DNA of 64,000 nt from Pseudogracilibacillus sp. (lineage in GTDB: Bacteria > Bacillota > Bacilli > Bacillales > Amphibacillaceae), in contig JAPFDT010000007.1 in assembly GCA_026169815.1 (NCBI GenBank), forward strand, positions 1 to 64,000. Reading direction: 5' to 3'. Under the pieces are notes generated by a model that was given only the letters and a program-made list of their open reading frames with translations, was not told where the DNA came from and did not search any database. Both the position numbers and the translations under genes were made by a program. Positions 47,600 through 56,144 of this stretch are shown in pieces; position 1 is the stretch's first letter, and each line of letters starts with the position of its first letter.

Positions 47600-48355
47600 A
47601 TAACATTACCTGAAGATTATATTGTGGCACTTACGATGTTATATTGCTTTGTCCACAAAAGAACGGTTGTCAAAATATATAACGAAAAAAATGATGGGCA
47701 CATATCAGTTTAAAATATAATGCAACAATCAAAAGAACAATTAAAAAAGCGTTTCGTTTATATCGAAAAAAAGTACTTTATTCATGAATCTGTATTTCAC
47801 TTCGATGAATTAGCTGAGGAAATAGAACGTAGACAAGGTAAACCACATTATATTCCAGCAACTGAAAATGAATTGTTAGAATACATGGATGATGACCATA
47901 TCGAGAGAATAAAACAATTCCTCGATCTCTTAAAATATGTGCAGAAATTTATTTGTCATGGCGATCATAATCAATCAATGGAGATTTGTTTAGACATTAC
48001 AAGAAAAATTCAAGTAGAGTTCAAGTTAACGAGGATTATTTCTGAATTTGAAGATTATGGAGTAATTTTTATAGGTGAGGAAGAACTTAATCAGCTTGCA
48101 GAACTTATCATGAATCATATGAATAACACACGACTTAGAAGTAATAAGGGGCATACACCGAAGGAATTAAGTGCATATTAACCACATTTCTTAGCTAAGA
48201 CGTAGCCAGCTCCGAGTGATTTCGCTCATAAACTTAAAGATAAACAACAAACAAAACTTGAGTCTACCGTAAGTAAGATACGCACGAAAGTGGCCAGAAA
48301 CAATTCCTGTTCTTGTGGCAGTGGCAAAAAATATAAAAAATGTTGCATGAAGTAA
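47600..48355 (+). pseudogene. SEC-C motif protein, degraded by in-frame stops
   Basis: One continuous frame runs from 47600 to the TAA at 48353. It would encode about 250 residues ending in the zinc-binding SEC-C motif SCSCGSGKKYKKCCMK. A consensus AAGGAGG site (47587-47593) lies six bases before ATA at 47600, where ATG is expected. The frame is broken by TAA at 47711, TAA at 48179 and TAG at 48203, with no frameshift. An ATG-started fragment of 153 residues (47720-48181) remains open. All four changes are explained by single transitions (ATG to ATA; CAA, CAA and CAG or TGG to stops). I consider it a young pseudogene. Confidence 0.8.
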
Positions 48356-48413
48356 TTCACTTTCAACCAACATCGCCTATACAATATTTAAGGTGATGTT
48401 GATTTTATTTCTG

Positions 48414-48704
48414 TCATGCATTTATTTCACTTTTTATTTCTTCGATTTTGTCTCGCTCTAATCCGGTCACTTCAACGATATCCTCTACTGAAAAGCCTTT
48501 TGTAAGTAAGTTTTTTGTTACTTCTAACTTTCCTTCTAACTTACCTTCCTTCTTACCTTCTTTCTTTCCCTTCTCCATATAAACCTCTGCTAATGTCATG
48601 ATAACATCGCCTCCTTCTGGATACGTCGTTTCTATTTGTTCCACAACATGCACAAGATCTTCTTCAGATATATTTTGATGCACACTAAATACATAGCGCA
48701 TCAT
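48414..48704 (-). pseudogene. Duplicated C-terminal fragment of the Rpn nuclease gene
   Basis: This 96-codon frame is nearly identical to the last third of the next gene (VFSVHQNISEEDLVHVVEQI through SVEDIVEVTGLER). It starts at the MMRY point of the parent and lacks the nuclease domain and any ribosome site. The KKEGK repeat section is shorter than in the parent. It is a partial tandem duplication and probably untranslated. Confidence 0.85.
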
Positions 48705-48725
48705 TTAAATTTTCCTATTAAGGAA

Positions 48726-48759
48726 AAGCCTTGCACAAGAATTTTCTTATACAAGGCTT
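48726..48759 (-). terminator. Possible terminator of the Rpn gene
   Basis: AAGCCTTG (48726-48733) pairs with CAAGGCTT (48752-48759). An inner AAGAA/TTCTT stem is also possible, and TTTT follows on the minus strand. Confidence 0.6.
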
Positions 48760-48779
48760 AATTAAACAACACGCTACAG

Positions 48780-49751
48780 TTAATCTTTTATTTCACTTTT
48801 TATTTCTTCGATCTGTTCTCTCTCTAACCCCGTCACTTCAACGATATCCTCTACAGAAAAACCTTTTGTAAGTAAGTTTTTTGTTACTTCTAACTTACCT
48901 TCTAACTTACCTTCTCTCTTACCTTCTTTCTTACCTTCTTCCTTACCTTCTTTTTTTCCCTTTTCCATATAAACCTCTGCTAATGTCATGATAACATCGC
49001 CTCCTTCTGGATACGTCGTTTCTATTTGTTCCACAACATGCACAAGATCTTCTTCAGATATATTTTGATGTACACTAAATACATAGCGCATCATTGTTTC
49101 TAAATAATCAATTCCTTTTTCCTTGCTTTCAAATTCCTCTAAATAATATAACGCTTTACGTATAGTTGGCAAAATATCCTCATCAGTCGTTTTTGAAAAT
49201 GCTCTAATCATCACTAAATACATTTTCAACATTGCTTCACCAAGAATTTCCTCATCTGAACGGTGGGAAAAGTCGAATAATAAATATTCAAAATCCGGAA
49301 TATAATTTTCCATTTCCTTTGGGATATTAGTATTCCCTTGCATCATATCTTTTAAACGTAACGGCGCATTCCACCGTGTCTTCCCGTGATACATAACGAG
49401 CGGAATAACTAAGGGTAACTGCCATTCATTTTCTTTTTGCGCCTTCGCATCCCAAATTTCTGTCATGTACTTTAACAATTGCAACATAATATTTTTACTC
49501 GGATAACTCTTATGTTCAAACAAAAAATAAAAATAACCTTCTGTACCTTGGAAATTTGCCTTAAACAATAAATCTGAAAAATTTTCTTCCAAATCTTTGT
49601 TCACAAAACTATCCTTTTGCGGCTCTAATGACTTCATATCAACTTGGCGAATTAATTCAGTCGGTAAATAATGATTCAAAAAATCTCTCGCAACAGCTAT
49701 ATCTCCAAATGTTTCTTTGAAAAATTTATCATGCGGATTCTCTATTTTCAT
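48780..49751 (-). CDS. Rpn-family recombination-promoting nuclease / putative transposase
   Basis: The 323-residue protein belongs to the PD-(D/E)XK Rpn family. The N-terminal nuclease region contains FKETFGDIAVARDFLNHYLP, a DLLFKANF strand and FEHKSYPSKNIMLQLLKYMT, with the Glu-x-Lys-like EHK. The C-terminal part has a variable KEGKKEGK repeat and an IEVTGLEREQIEEI helix typical of the family. The ATG at 49751 has a GGAG site; the ATG at 49763 does not. Rpn proteins nick DNA and act in recombination or phage defence in some hosts. Confidence 0.88.
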   Translation of the reverse strand: MKIENPHDKFFKETFGDIAVARDFLNHYLPTELIRQVDMKSLEPQKDSFVNKDLEENFSDLLFKANFQGTEGYFYFLFEHKSYPSKNIMLQLLKYMTEIWDAKAQKENEWQLPLVIPLVMYHGKTRWNAPLRLKDMMQGNTNIPKEMENYIPDFEYLLFDFSHRSDEEILGEAMLKMYLVMIRAFSKTTDEDILPTIRKALYYLEEFESKEKGIDYLETMMRYVFSVHQNISEEDLVHVVEQIETTYPEGGDVIMTLAEVYMEKGKKEGKEEGKKEGKREGKLEGKLEVTKNLLTKGFSVEDIVEVTGLEREQIEEIKSEIKD

Positions 49752-49890
49752 TATATGCTCCATCTTTTATTTATTTAAACTTTGTAACTTAATTATACAA
49801 TGAATGAGAGAGTATATCCATGTTAGGAATACATATTTTTTAGTAATTAGCAATGTGTATTTGAATAAGCATTATTGATAAATCCTTCCT

Positions 49891-50380
49891 TCACAAAACT
49901 TTATTCCATTCATCAATAAACCCTGGTCGTCTCTTGTATTCTTTAATCAACTTCTCAATTAACACTATTTGCTGTTCTTTTTATAGCATACTTTGCGATA
50001 TTGTTTGCGGTTTGATAATGACAATGCTTCAGATTTAATATGTTCTGGATAAATATCAATCATGCCTTGTTCATAATGTTCGAACAATACATCTGCATAT
50101 TCCTCTATATACATAGGCTGGTTCTCAACAAACTCCAATCTAGTGTATTTTCTTCCTTCCACATTTCAGCAAGTAGAAAACATACGGCAGCCTCGTGTTT
50201 ACATATTGGTCCAAAATCATACGGACAATCACATGATGACTCTATAATATCTCCATTATTCGTTATCTGAACCCGTACTTTGTATGAACTACTTCCTACA
50301 ATATGAATAATATATTCGTCATGATTATTTTTGTGCAAATCATTAATATTCATGACTTTCACCCCGTAATTGAGTTTCAC
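49891..50380 (-). pseudogene. SWIM zinc-finger protein, shortened and frameshifted
   Basis: The first frame (from 50380) encodes the SWIM motif CDCPYDFGPICKH (C-x-C...C-x-H) and stops near 50105. A second frame (50162-49965) continues with YADVLFEHYEQGMIDIYPEH and SNRKQYRKVCYKK. A third frame then gives EQQIVLIEKLIKEYKRRPGF and stops with TGA at 49891. The second shift falls in an A5 run near 49980. SWIM proteins of this type are usually several hundred residues, so a large internal part is also lost. Confidence 0.75.
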
Positions 50381-50505
50381 TTATTTTACCATAGGTGACG
50401 AGGATAAAAACATTCGAAACCTTTAGAAAATAACAAGTCATTGTCAAATTAGATAAGCATATTTTACAGACAAATGTCATAGTGAATTTAAAATAAATAA
50501 AAAAA

Positions 50506-50537
50506 CTGAATTGCCCACCATATGATGAACAATCCAG
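50506..50537 (-). terminator. Terminator of the VanW-family gene
   Basis: CTGAATTG (50506-50513) pairs with CAATCCAG (50530-50537) with one G-T pair; TTTTTTT follows on the minus strand. Confidence 0.7.
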
Positions 50538-50569
50538 CCTCTATTCTCTCAATCTAGTTCTAGTTTCTT

Positions 50570-51505
50570 TTACTCGCCTTTTTCAATTAAATTTATTTTA
50601 GGATTATACGCACTTTCGCCTAATTCTATAATCTTTTCTTCGCCATCTTCGTCTTTAACTTTTAAAATAGACTCGACCACTTTACCATCCATACCATCTA
50701 CTAATACGTTTTCTTCCCCTTCGCTAAGCTCAGAGTTAATTCGATATTCAGTAGTAGTTTCTGTTTCGCTTAAAGTCTCATGTTCCCATGTAATTTCAGG
50801 CGCTTCCTCTTTTCCATAAAAGCCCATATAAAGAATATTATCTACAAGTTCTGTCCAGATCAACATTGGATTATCTGTATTATTTTTAAATTTAAAGTCT
50901 TTATAACCATAAGCTACCGCAGCATCTTGACCATACGGTACATATGGAACTGGCATAGAGTGGTTATATCTTTCAACAATTTCTAAATCACTCACAATTG
51001 ATGTATTGTAAAGTGTCGTTGCAACATTACAAACTCCTCCACCAAAATCTAACACTATTTCACCACCGACATAACCTTCTCCTTCTTTATAGCCCTTTTC
51101 TTCTGTATAAGGCCCTGCAATTTCATTTTGAGAAAACACTTCTCCAGGCTGTAAAACAGTACCAGAAATCGTACTAGAGGCAATAGCTATATTTTCACGT
51201 TCATCGTCTGTATAATCATTGGACACTGTAGCAAAACCAGCTATGAGCACGTCTGTATCATTTTCCTCTAGAGCCGCTTTAAAGTCCTCATCTTCATCCC
51301 ACGGAAATTCCGTAACTTGTTGTGACTCTTCAGGTAAAGCAACTTCTTCCTCTTCTTCTACCATTTCATCTGTTTCTTTTGTGTCTTTTTCTTCTGCGCT
51401 AAGACTATCTTCTTGCTCAACATTAGCATTTTCACTACTACATGAAATGAGCAACATTGAACTTAATAACAAAAGCGCTAATAAAAAATAAGTTTTTCTT
51501 CTCAT
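50570..51505 (-). CDS. VanW-family lipoprotein
   Basis: The 311-residue product has a lipoprotein signal with Cys22 (LLISC), a long Glu-rich linker, and a VanW domain at about 110-230. Diagnostic segments are VLQPGEVFSQNEIAGPYTEE, GEIVLDFGGGVCNVATTLYN and YNHSMPVPYVPYGQDAAVAY. VanW domains occur in envelope proteins and some glycopeptide-resistance clusters; their biochemical role is unknown. A long, potentially structured leader precedes the gene. Confidence 0.9.
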   Translation of the reverse strand: MRRKTYFLLALLLLSSMLLISCSSENANVEQEDSLSAEEKDTKETDEMVEEEEEVALPEESQQVTEFPWDEDEDFKAALEENDTDVLIAGFATVSNDYTDDERENIAIASSTISGTVLQPGEVFSQNEIAGPYTEEKGYKEGEGYVGGEIVLDFGGGVCNVATTLYNTSIVSDLEIVERYNHSMPVPYVPYGQDAAVAYGYKDFKFKNNTDNPMLIWTELVDNILYMGFYGKEEAPEITWEHETLSETETTTEYRINSELSEGEENVLVDGMDGKVVESILKVKDEDGEEKIIELGESAYNPKINLIEKGE

Positions 51506-51599
51506 ATTCTTCTCCCTTATCTCACGTTTGATATACTTTAAATCTTACCATAATTTATATATTAACCTAGTAATTTGTAAGAAATTTACAAAAATTAGA

Positions 51600-51712
51600 T
51601 AAAGGTCTTTCCCATCTATTCGCTTTTCGTCTTCATACGGTTTCGGTTGAGGGGATCCTGATTACAATTAGCTCTGGAGGATTCAGCTCATTGAAAAGAC
51701 TATTTCTAGGAT
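51600..51712 (-). other. Potentially structured 5' leader of the VanW gene
   Basis: On the minus strand GTCTTTTC (near 51700) can pair with GGGAAAGAC (near 51604), enclosing about 80 bases. Inside, AATCC and GGATC form a second helix. A possible promoter (TATAAT near 51711-51716) lies just upstream. It matches no riboswitch class that I can recognise. No convincing protein is encoded. Whether it is an RNA element is inference. Confidence 0.35.
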
Positions 51713-51742
51713 TATACATCCACAGATTTTGACAATAAAAAA

Positions 51743-51777
51743 TCCGTTACCATATTCAATTACATATAGGTAACGGA
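51743..51777 (-). terminator. Terminator of the LysM/3D-domain gene
   Basis: TCCGTTACC (51743-51751) pairs with GGTAACGGA (51769-51777), followed on the minus strand by TTTTTTA. Confidence 0.87.
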
Positions 51778-51822
51778 GTAACACTTCTATATAAACATGA
51801 CTAGTACATGGTATTTTTAATT

Positions 51823-52623
51823 TTAATTTAAAATTTCAATATCTACCGTTTGGACACCCCAACTATTTGCTTCTTCTTTCGTCGGCACGTGGATATCAAT
51901 TTTATTACCTTTTATTGCTCCACCAACGTCTCCAGCGATTGCCTTACCATAACCTTCTACATATACTTCAGTACCTAGAGGAATGACATTCGGATCAACT
52001 GCGATTACCTTTTTATCAGGATCTGCATTTAAATCTAGTCCAGTAGACGTAATACCTGTACACCCTTCACATTTAGCGGTATATGCTGTTGCTGTTACAG
52101 TCATTGTTTTACCATTTTCTTTTGTTTCGTTGTCTGCTTCTTGTTCAGCTACTTCATTTTCTTCTGCTGAATCTGTCTTAGTTTCTTGATTTTCCTCTTC
52201 TTTAGCTTCTTCTTGCGTTACTTCGACTGTTGATTCATTATTCGTTTGTTTTATTTGTAATGTTTGTCCAGTAACAATTAATGAAGATGATAATTCATTC
52301 CACTCTTTCAACTCACTAACTGAAACATTATACGTTGCACTAATCTCACTTAATGTATCGCCAGCTTTAATCTTATATGTCTCCGCATCCTCTTGCTGCG
52401 CTGGCTTATCACCGTCTAGACTAAGCCGCTGACTAGGAACTATAGTTGTTGATTCCAAGTTATTTTCATCCATAATTGTTTGTACCGTAGTGTCATTTTT
52501 AACGGCAATATCCCATAATGTATCTTGTTGCCTTACTTCATATTCTTCTGCCGACACATTTACACCAGCAACACCTAAACATACGATTGTTGTTGTCGCC
52601 ATCACTGTAAAAAACTTTTTCAT
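51823..52623 (-). CDS. Secreted LysM and 3D-domain cell-wall protein (YocH-like)
   Basis: The 266-residue protein has a signal peptide (MKKFFTVMATTTIVCLGVAG), two LysM domains (about 28-70 and 80-125), an acidic Glu/Thr linker and a C-terminal 3D domain. The latter reads TATAYTAKCEGCTG, IAVDPNVIPLGTEVYVEGYG and AIAGDVGGAIKGNKIDIHV, with the conserved aspartates. YocH-type proteins bind and may cleave peptidoglycan. The ATG at 52623 has an AGGAGG site; the upstream in-frame codons overlap it. Confidence 0.9.
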   Translation of the reverse strand: MKKFFTVMATTTIVCLGVAGVNVSAEEYEVRQQDTLWDIAVKNDTTVQTIMDENNLESTTIVPSQRLSLDGDKPAQQEDAETYKIKAGDTLSEISATYNVSVSELKEWNELSSSLIVTGQTLQIKQTNNESTVEVTQEEAKEEENQETKTDSAEENEVAEQEADNETKENGKTMTVTATAYTAKCEGCTGITSTGLDLNADPDKKVIAVDPNVIPLGTEVYVEGYGKAIAGDVGGAIKGNKIDIHVPTKEEANSWGVQTVDIEILN

Positions 52624-52868
52624 ACCAACATTCCTCCTATCAAAATCATTATGCAAAGCATATCAACTTTTCGTATGTAATGCAGTTACAGGAAGATTAA
52701 ATGTCAGTTACGCTATAGCAAGTTTATGACAAGTTTTGAAATATACGTATCCTTTTTATGATTAGATATCACTGAGATCTAGTCACTTTTACTATTTTCT
52801 CAGGTGTTCATCCTCATTTATTTGGTTATCATTGGTTCATCATTTAACGCTGATAACTAACGCCTTAT

Positions 52869-53187
52869 TCATTGCATAACTGGAACTAATTTTTCCGAAC
52901 AAATGGTTTGTTCTACAAGCATTTCACTTTCATAAGCTAATTTCATCCACTTATGAGAATGTGACTTTTTATTAAGATACGTAACATGTGCAGAGTAAGC
53001 CATATTTCTCTAATAAAGAATAAATTGCTTGGCTATAAAAGTTAGGTGCATAACCTAATATTTTGTTATCTTGCGTATAAACTGCAACAGCATTTGCATC
53101 ATAAGCGTTAGTCAGTTCTTGAATTAACTTCACTGTGCTACCTTCTGTCAACCATGTAAACCAATCATCCGGTAGTTTTATACAATC
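52869..53187 (-). pseudogene. HIRAN-domain gene remnant
   Basis: On the minus strand KLPDDWFTWLTEGSTVKLIQ is followed by ELTNAYDANAVAVYTQDNKI and LGYAPNFYSQAIYSLLEKYG, the hallmark of a HIRAN domain. The frame then stops (TAA). The next frame continues AYSAHVTYLNKKSHSHKWMK to a TGA at 52869, indicating one frameshift. There is an in-frame stop just before the first codons and no start, so the 5' part is missing. The 5' side abuts the LAGLIDADG endonuclease gene. The bases from 52624 to 52868 hold only upstream sequence of the YocH-like gene. Confidence 0.72.
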
Positions 53188-53253
53188 TTAACTAATTACA
53201 CTCACTTCATGCTATGATGAGATCGAACGTTCCCATCACAATGAGGTGACATA

Positions 53254-54303
53254 ATGGACAAGCAGTACATAGTTAATTACGTCAAAAATCATTTTCCCAC
53301 ACAATCTACTCAATCTGTTGCAGATCATTTACAATTATCTGTAAGCCAAATCCGCACTATTGCGAAAAACCACAAGATCAAGAAATGTAAAATCTATAAA
53401 AATAAGTTGAAAAATCAATTAGTAATCAACAGGAAAAAATGGTATGAGGGTAATATTCCGGAGTTAAATATGTCCTTTTCACAAGAGCAAATCCTCCTCG
53501 GTTCTTTACTTGGGGATGGGTATATTAGTGAAGGAGCTGCAAGAAGTATTAATTGCTATTACCAAGAACATTTCGGCGAAAAGCAACGTAGATATCGGGA
53601 ATGGAAATTATCACAACTCAATGACACACACTTCTCGATTAAAGGAAATTACTTAAGATCAATAAGCCATCCTTATTTTACAAAGTTACACGCACAACTG
53701 TATCAAAATAAAATTAAAACATTAACACCATCCTTTCTTGAAAAATGCACACATCCTCTTTTCTTAACAACATTATATTTGGATGATGGAAGTCTTATCA
53801 TATCTTATCAGTACAACAAAAATACGCATACTGTATATTGCCATCCAAGTATTGTCATTTACACATTAAATGTAACAAGAGAAGAAAACAATCTACTAGC
53901 AACACATATAAACAAAACATTTCAAACAAATTTCGTCGTCTCGGGTCATCCTGATGGTCATAAAACATTATTAAAATTAAACAAAGAATCAGAAGTAACA
54001 CACTTCCTTGAAACAATTAACGCTTATGTAAAGGACATTCCTTCTATGCAATATAAAACATCTCTTAAGAAAAACATTGCAGAAAAAACGGAGCATATAC
54101 AAGAAAGATATGGAAAAGACGTTAAGATTCGGATTAGTTCATCAAATAGAAAACGTCATTACAGTGAGGAGGATATTGCGGTATTAATACAAATGAAAAA
54201 AGACGGAGCAACTGATCAAATGATTGCAGACCGCATTGGTAGGAGTTATTGGTCGGTTGTGGATAAGATTAGACAATTGAAAAGAATTCAACATATAATT
54301 TAA
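53254..54303 (+). CDS. Free-standing LAGLIDADG-family endonuclease
   Basis: The 349-residue protein has two LAGLIDADG helices, LLGSLLGDGYI (81-91, Asp88) and LTTLYLDDGSL (171-181, Asp177/178), so it is a monomeric homing-type endonuclease. The N-terminus (about 1-45) looks like a helix-turn-helix (QSVADHLQLSVSQIRTIAKN). The C-terminus (about 300-345) looks like a second one (GATDQMIADRIGRSYWSVVD). No intron or intein surrounds it. Such genes are selfish elements that insert at or near their cutting site. It starts with a GAGGTGA site. Confidence 0.87.
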   Translation: MDKQYIVNYVKNHFPTQSTQSVADHLQLSVSQIRTIAKNHKIKKCKIYKNKLKNQLVINRKKWYEGNIPELNMSFSQEQILLGSLLGDGYISEGAARSINCYYQEHFGEKQRRYREWKLSQLNDTHFSIKGNYLRSISHPYFTKLHAQLYQNKIKTLTPSFLEKCTHPLFLTTLYLDDGSLIISYQYNKNTHTVYCHPSIVIYTLNVTREENNLLATHINKTFQTNFVVSGHPDGHKTLLKLNKESEVTHFLETINAYVKDIPSMQYKTSLKKNIAEKTEHIQERYGKDVKIRISSSNRKRHYSEEDIAVLIQMKKDGATDQMIADRIGRSYWSVVDKIRQLKRIQHII

Positions 54304-54368
54304 ATGTATCTGTTAAAACCTTGTTATACTAAGTTATAAAATTATTTATTTCATTATAATTTAAGATT

Positions 54369-55571
54369 TTACTTCCTTTCATCTTGTAAAAAAAGATATA
54401 AATCTTTTTCTCTCTTAGTTATGTCATCATCAGCTCCTAAGTAAGATGCTATTGATAAAATCACTAAAGTAAGGATGGTTATCGTTTGTGATGTTTCTAA
54501 AAGTGATAATAATACATTGGAGTTCTTATCATACGAACCGTTCATAAGCGAAAACTGTAATGTTGATAATAATTGTTCTAAATATGTATTCGAAGATGAC
54601 AATAATACATAAGCAATCTGATATAAAATAGTTATTTCTAATATAGAATGGAACGCCAATGAAAGTCTATCTCCTTTAAGTAAATAGCTATCTTTCCATT
54701 TGTGAACATAAATCATTTTTAATTTTTTTCTCATTAACTTTCCAATAAACAATAGATTCTGACTTTTTTTTGAGTAATCAATTATAAAAACTTTATCATT
54801 ACTTTCAGTTATATCCTTGTAAAAGGCAATACAAATTTCTATTGTACGAGATACTAGCCTAGCAAAAAAAATTGATATCATTGTACTTTTAATAGGTTCT
54901 TTACTTAACAGTAGAAGTACTGAGTGGTTTCCGTCAGTATATTTACATATCAATATTATCAAGAAAAATATCATTAATAATGTACTTATTATTAAATTTC
55001 CCCAATTAGAGAAAATAATTAAATATTTGTTTTTTATTTTTATTCTATCCCATGAATAGAGAGATATTTTTTCTTTCCCACAGTAAATATATTTGCTATC
55101 ATTCAGTTCGATTGTTTCTTTCTCTTTATTTATAATTTTTCTTTTGAAATACTTTGCCCAAAAATAATCAGGTGAAATAATTAAGTATAAACTTTTTAAC
55201 CTTTGTTGGAAGATATATAATCTAAGAAAGTTCAGGGAATTATTACATTCTCCTTTTTTTCTTTCTGCTTTTAAAATAACTCGATTATATAAAAACTTTC
55301 TAATCAAAATTACTATGACAGCATATAAAACCCACCCTAATAAAAACCACATTGAGAATTGAAAAATATTATCTCTTTTCGCAAAAACATCCCCTTCTTG
55401 ACTATACTCTAACCCTACTACACATAACAATATTACTAGAAATATAAATATCACTCCATATTTATATTTAAAGTATCTTTTTCTCTTTTCTTCTAAATTT
55501 TTATACATTTCTTTATCCTTATATCTTATGTTTGCTTTTTTCCTTTCAATGATTTCATTCCAATCTCGCAT
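54369..55571 (-). CDS. Membrane protein of unknown function, AT-rich
   Basis: The 400-residue protein has two helices near 35-100, two near 185-245 and two near 310-385, separated by basic cytosolic stretches. The C-terminal segment with helix, loop (TLQFSLMNGSYDKNSN) and helix has the spacing of a two-helix ion-channel pore but lacks a TVGYG filter. The gene is markedly richer in A+T than its neighbours and lies between a selfish endonuclease and the flagellin gene, which suggests recent acquisition. I do not recognise the family. Confidence 0.65.
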   Translation of the reverse strand: MRDWNEIIERKKANIRYKDKEMYKNLEEKRKRYFKYKYGVIFIFLVILLCVVGLEYSQEGDVFAKRDNIFQFSMWFLLGWVLYAVIVILIRKFLYNRVILKAERKKGECNNSLNFLRLYIFQQRLKSLYLIISPDYFWAKYFKRKIINKEKETIELNDSKYIYCGKEKISLYSWDRIKIKNKYLIIFSNWGNLIISTLLMIFFLIILICKYTDGNHSVLLLLSKEPIKSTMISIFFARLVSRTIEICIAFYKDITESNDKVFIIDYSKKSQNLLFIGKLMRKKLKMIYVHKWKDSYLLKGDRLSLAFHSILEITILYQIAYVLLSSSNTYLEQLLSTLQFSLMNGSYDKNSNVLLSLLETSQTITILTLVILSIASYLGADDDITKREKDLYLFLQDERK

Positions 55572-55676
55572 AGAACTATCCTTTCTCGTTTAAATAATTT
55601 GAGAATTATATCATGATTTCAAATCAATTAATATATTACTTTAAATTAGTAAATATTCATAGTTTCAAATAAAAAG

Positions 55677-55699
55677 AACCTCAGCACTGTGCCGAGGTT
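55677..55699 (-). terminator. Terminator of the flagellin-intron transcript
   Basis: AACCTCAGCA (55677-55686) pairs with TGCCGAGGTT (55690-55699) with one G-T pair; TTTTT follows on the minus strand. It lies 24 bases after the stop codon of the second flagellin 3' end, so transcription should continue through the intron region. Confidence 0.85.
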
Positions 55700-55722
55700 C
55701 CTTCTTACATCGTCAATTAATA

Positions 55723-55767
55723 TTAACCTAATAACTGTAGTACACCTTGTGGTACTTGGTTGGCTTG
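55723..55767 (-). other. hag: Second flagellin 3' exon (14 codons and stop)
   Basis: On the minus strand CAA GCC AAC CAA encodes the start of QANQVPQGVLQLLG followed by TAA. This is a standard flagellin C-terminus. It follows the intron and would replace QAQQVPQGVLQLLQ of the uninterrupted frame if the intron is removed. Confidence 0.8.
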
Positions 55768-56144
55768 CTTTGCCACTATGTCTTTCGACCATAGAATAGA
55801 CTATATCTTCACCCTAGTTATGTCTAGGGGCTGGGCGCTTCGAATGATTGGTTAATCATCCTACGAATCTCATTGCCGTGGTTGTCACGTTAGGCAGTGC
55901 ATTCTAGTCGTTGAACCTTCGTCAGAGTTTCCTCACAGACGGTTGGCTGCTGATTGTCCATTGTTTCATTGCCTTGTTTTTTAAACCTTCACGTTTGTCG
56001 TTTCCGACTGCGTTGTGGTACAAGACACTTTAGGATATTCCAGCAATTCACCCAGTTGTCGCTCTAACCTATTACTAAGTTAGACGCCCGGTTACAGCAT
56101 TACTGGAGAAGTTGTAAAACTCCTTGAGGTACTTGCTGTGCTTG
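55768..56144 (-). ncRNA. Group I intron in the flagellin gene (5' boundary uncertain)
   Basis: The minus strand carries the conserved group I core. There is P4-type pairing of TTGCTGGAA with Q element AATCAGCAGCCAA (near 55957), R element GTTCAACGACTA (55916-55905) and S element AAGATATAGTC (near 55808-55798). GACTA/TAGTC form P7. P2 (TCTAAC/GTTAGA), P6 (AACCGTC/GACGAAGGTT) and a P9 hairpin with GAAA loop (CTATGGTCGAAAGACATAG) are also visible. A terminal G at 55768 precedes flagellin exon 2. Splicing after GCT at 56145 would restore a flagellin of unchanged length. It encodes no protein. The core is certain; exact splice sites are inferred. Confidence 0.82.

Noticed and set aside
51541-51720. 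A short protein frame containing PQPKPYEDEKRID
   Set aside because: It has no start codon or ribosome site and is bounded by stops; a leader RNA is the simpler reading.
53027-53278. Intron or intein hosting the LAGLIDADG endonuclease
   Set aside because: No group I core or intein splice motifs surround the gene; it appears free-standing.
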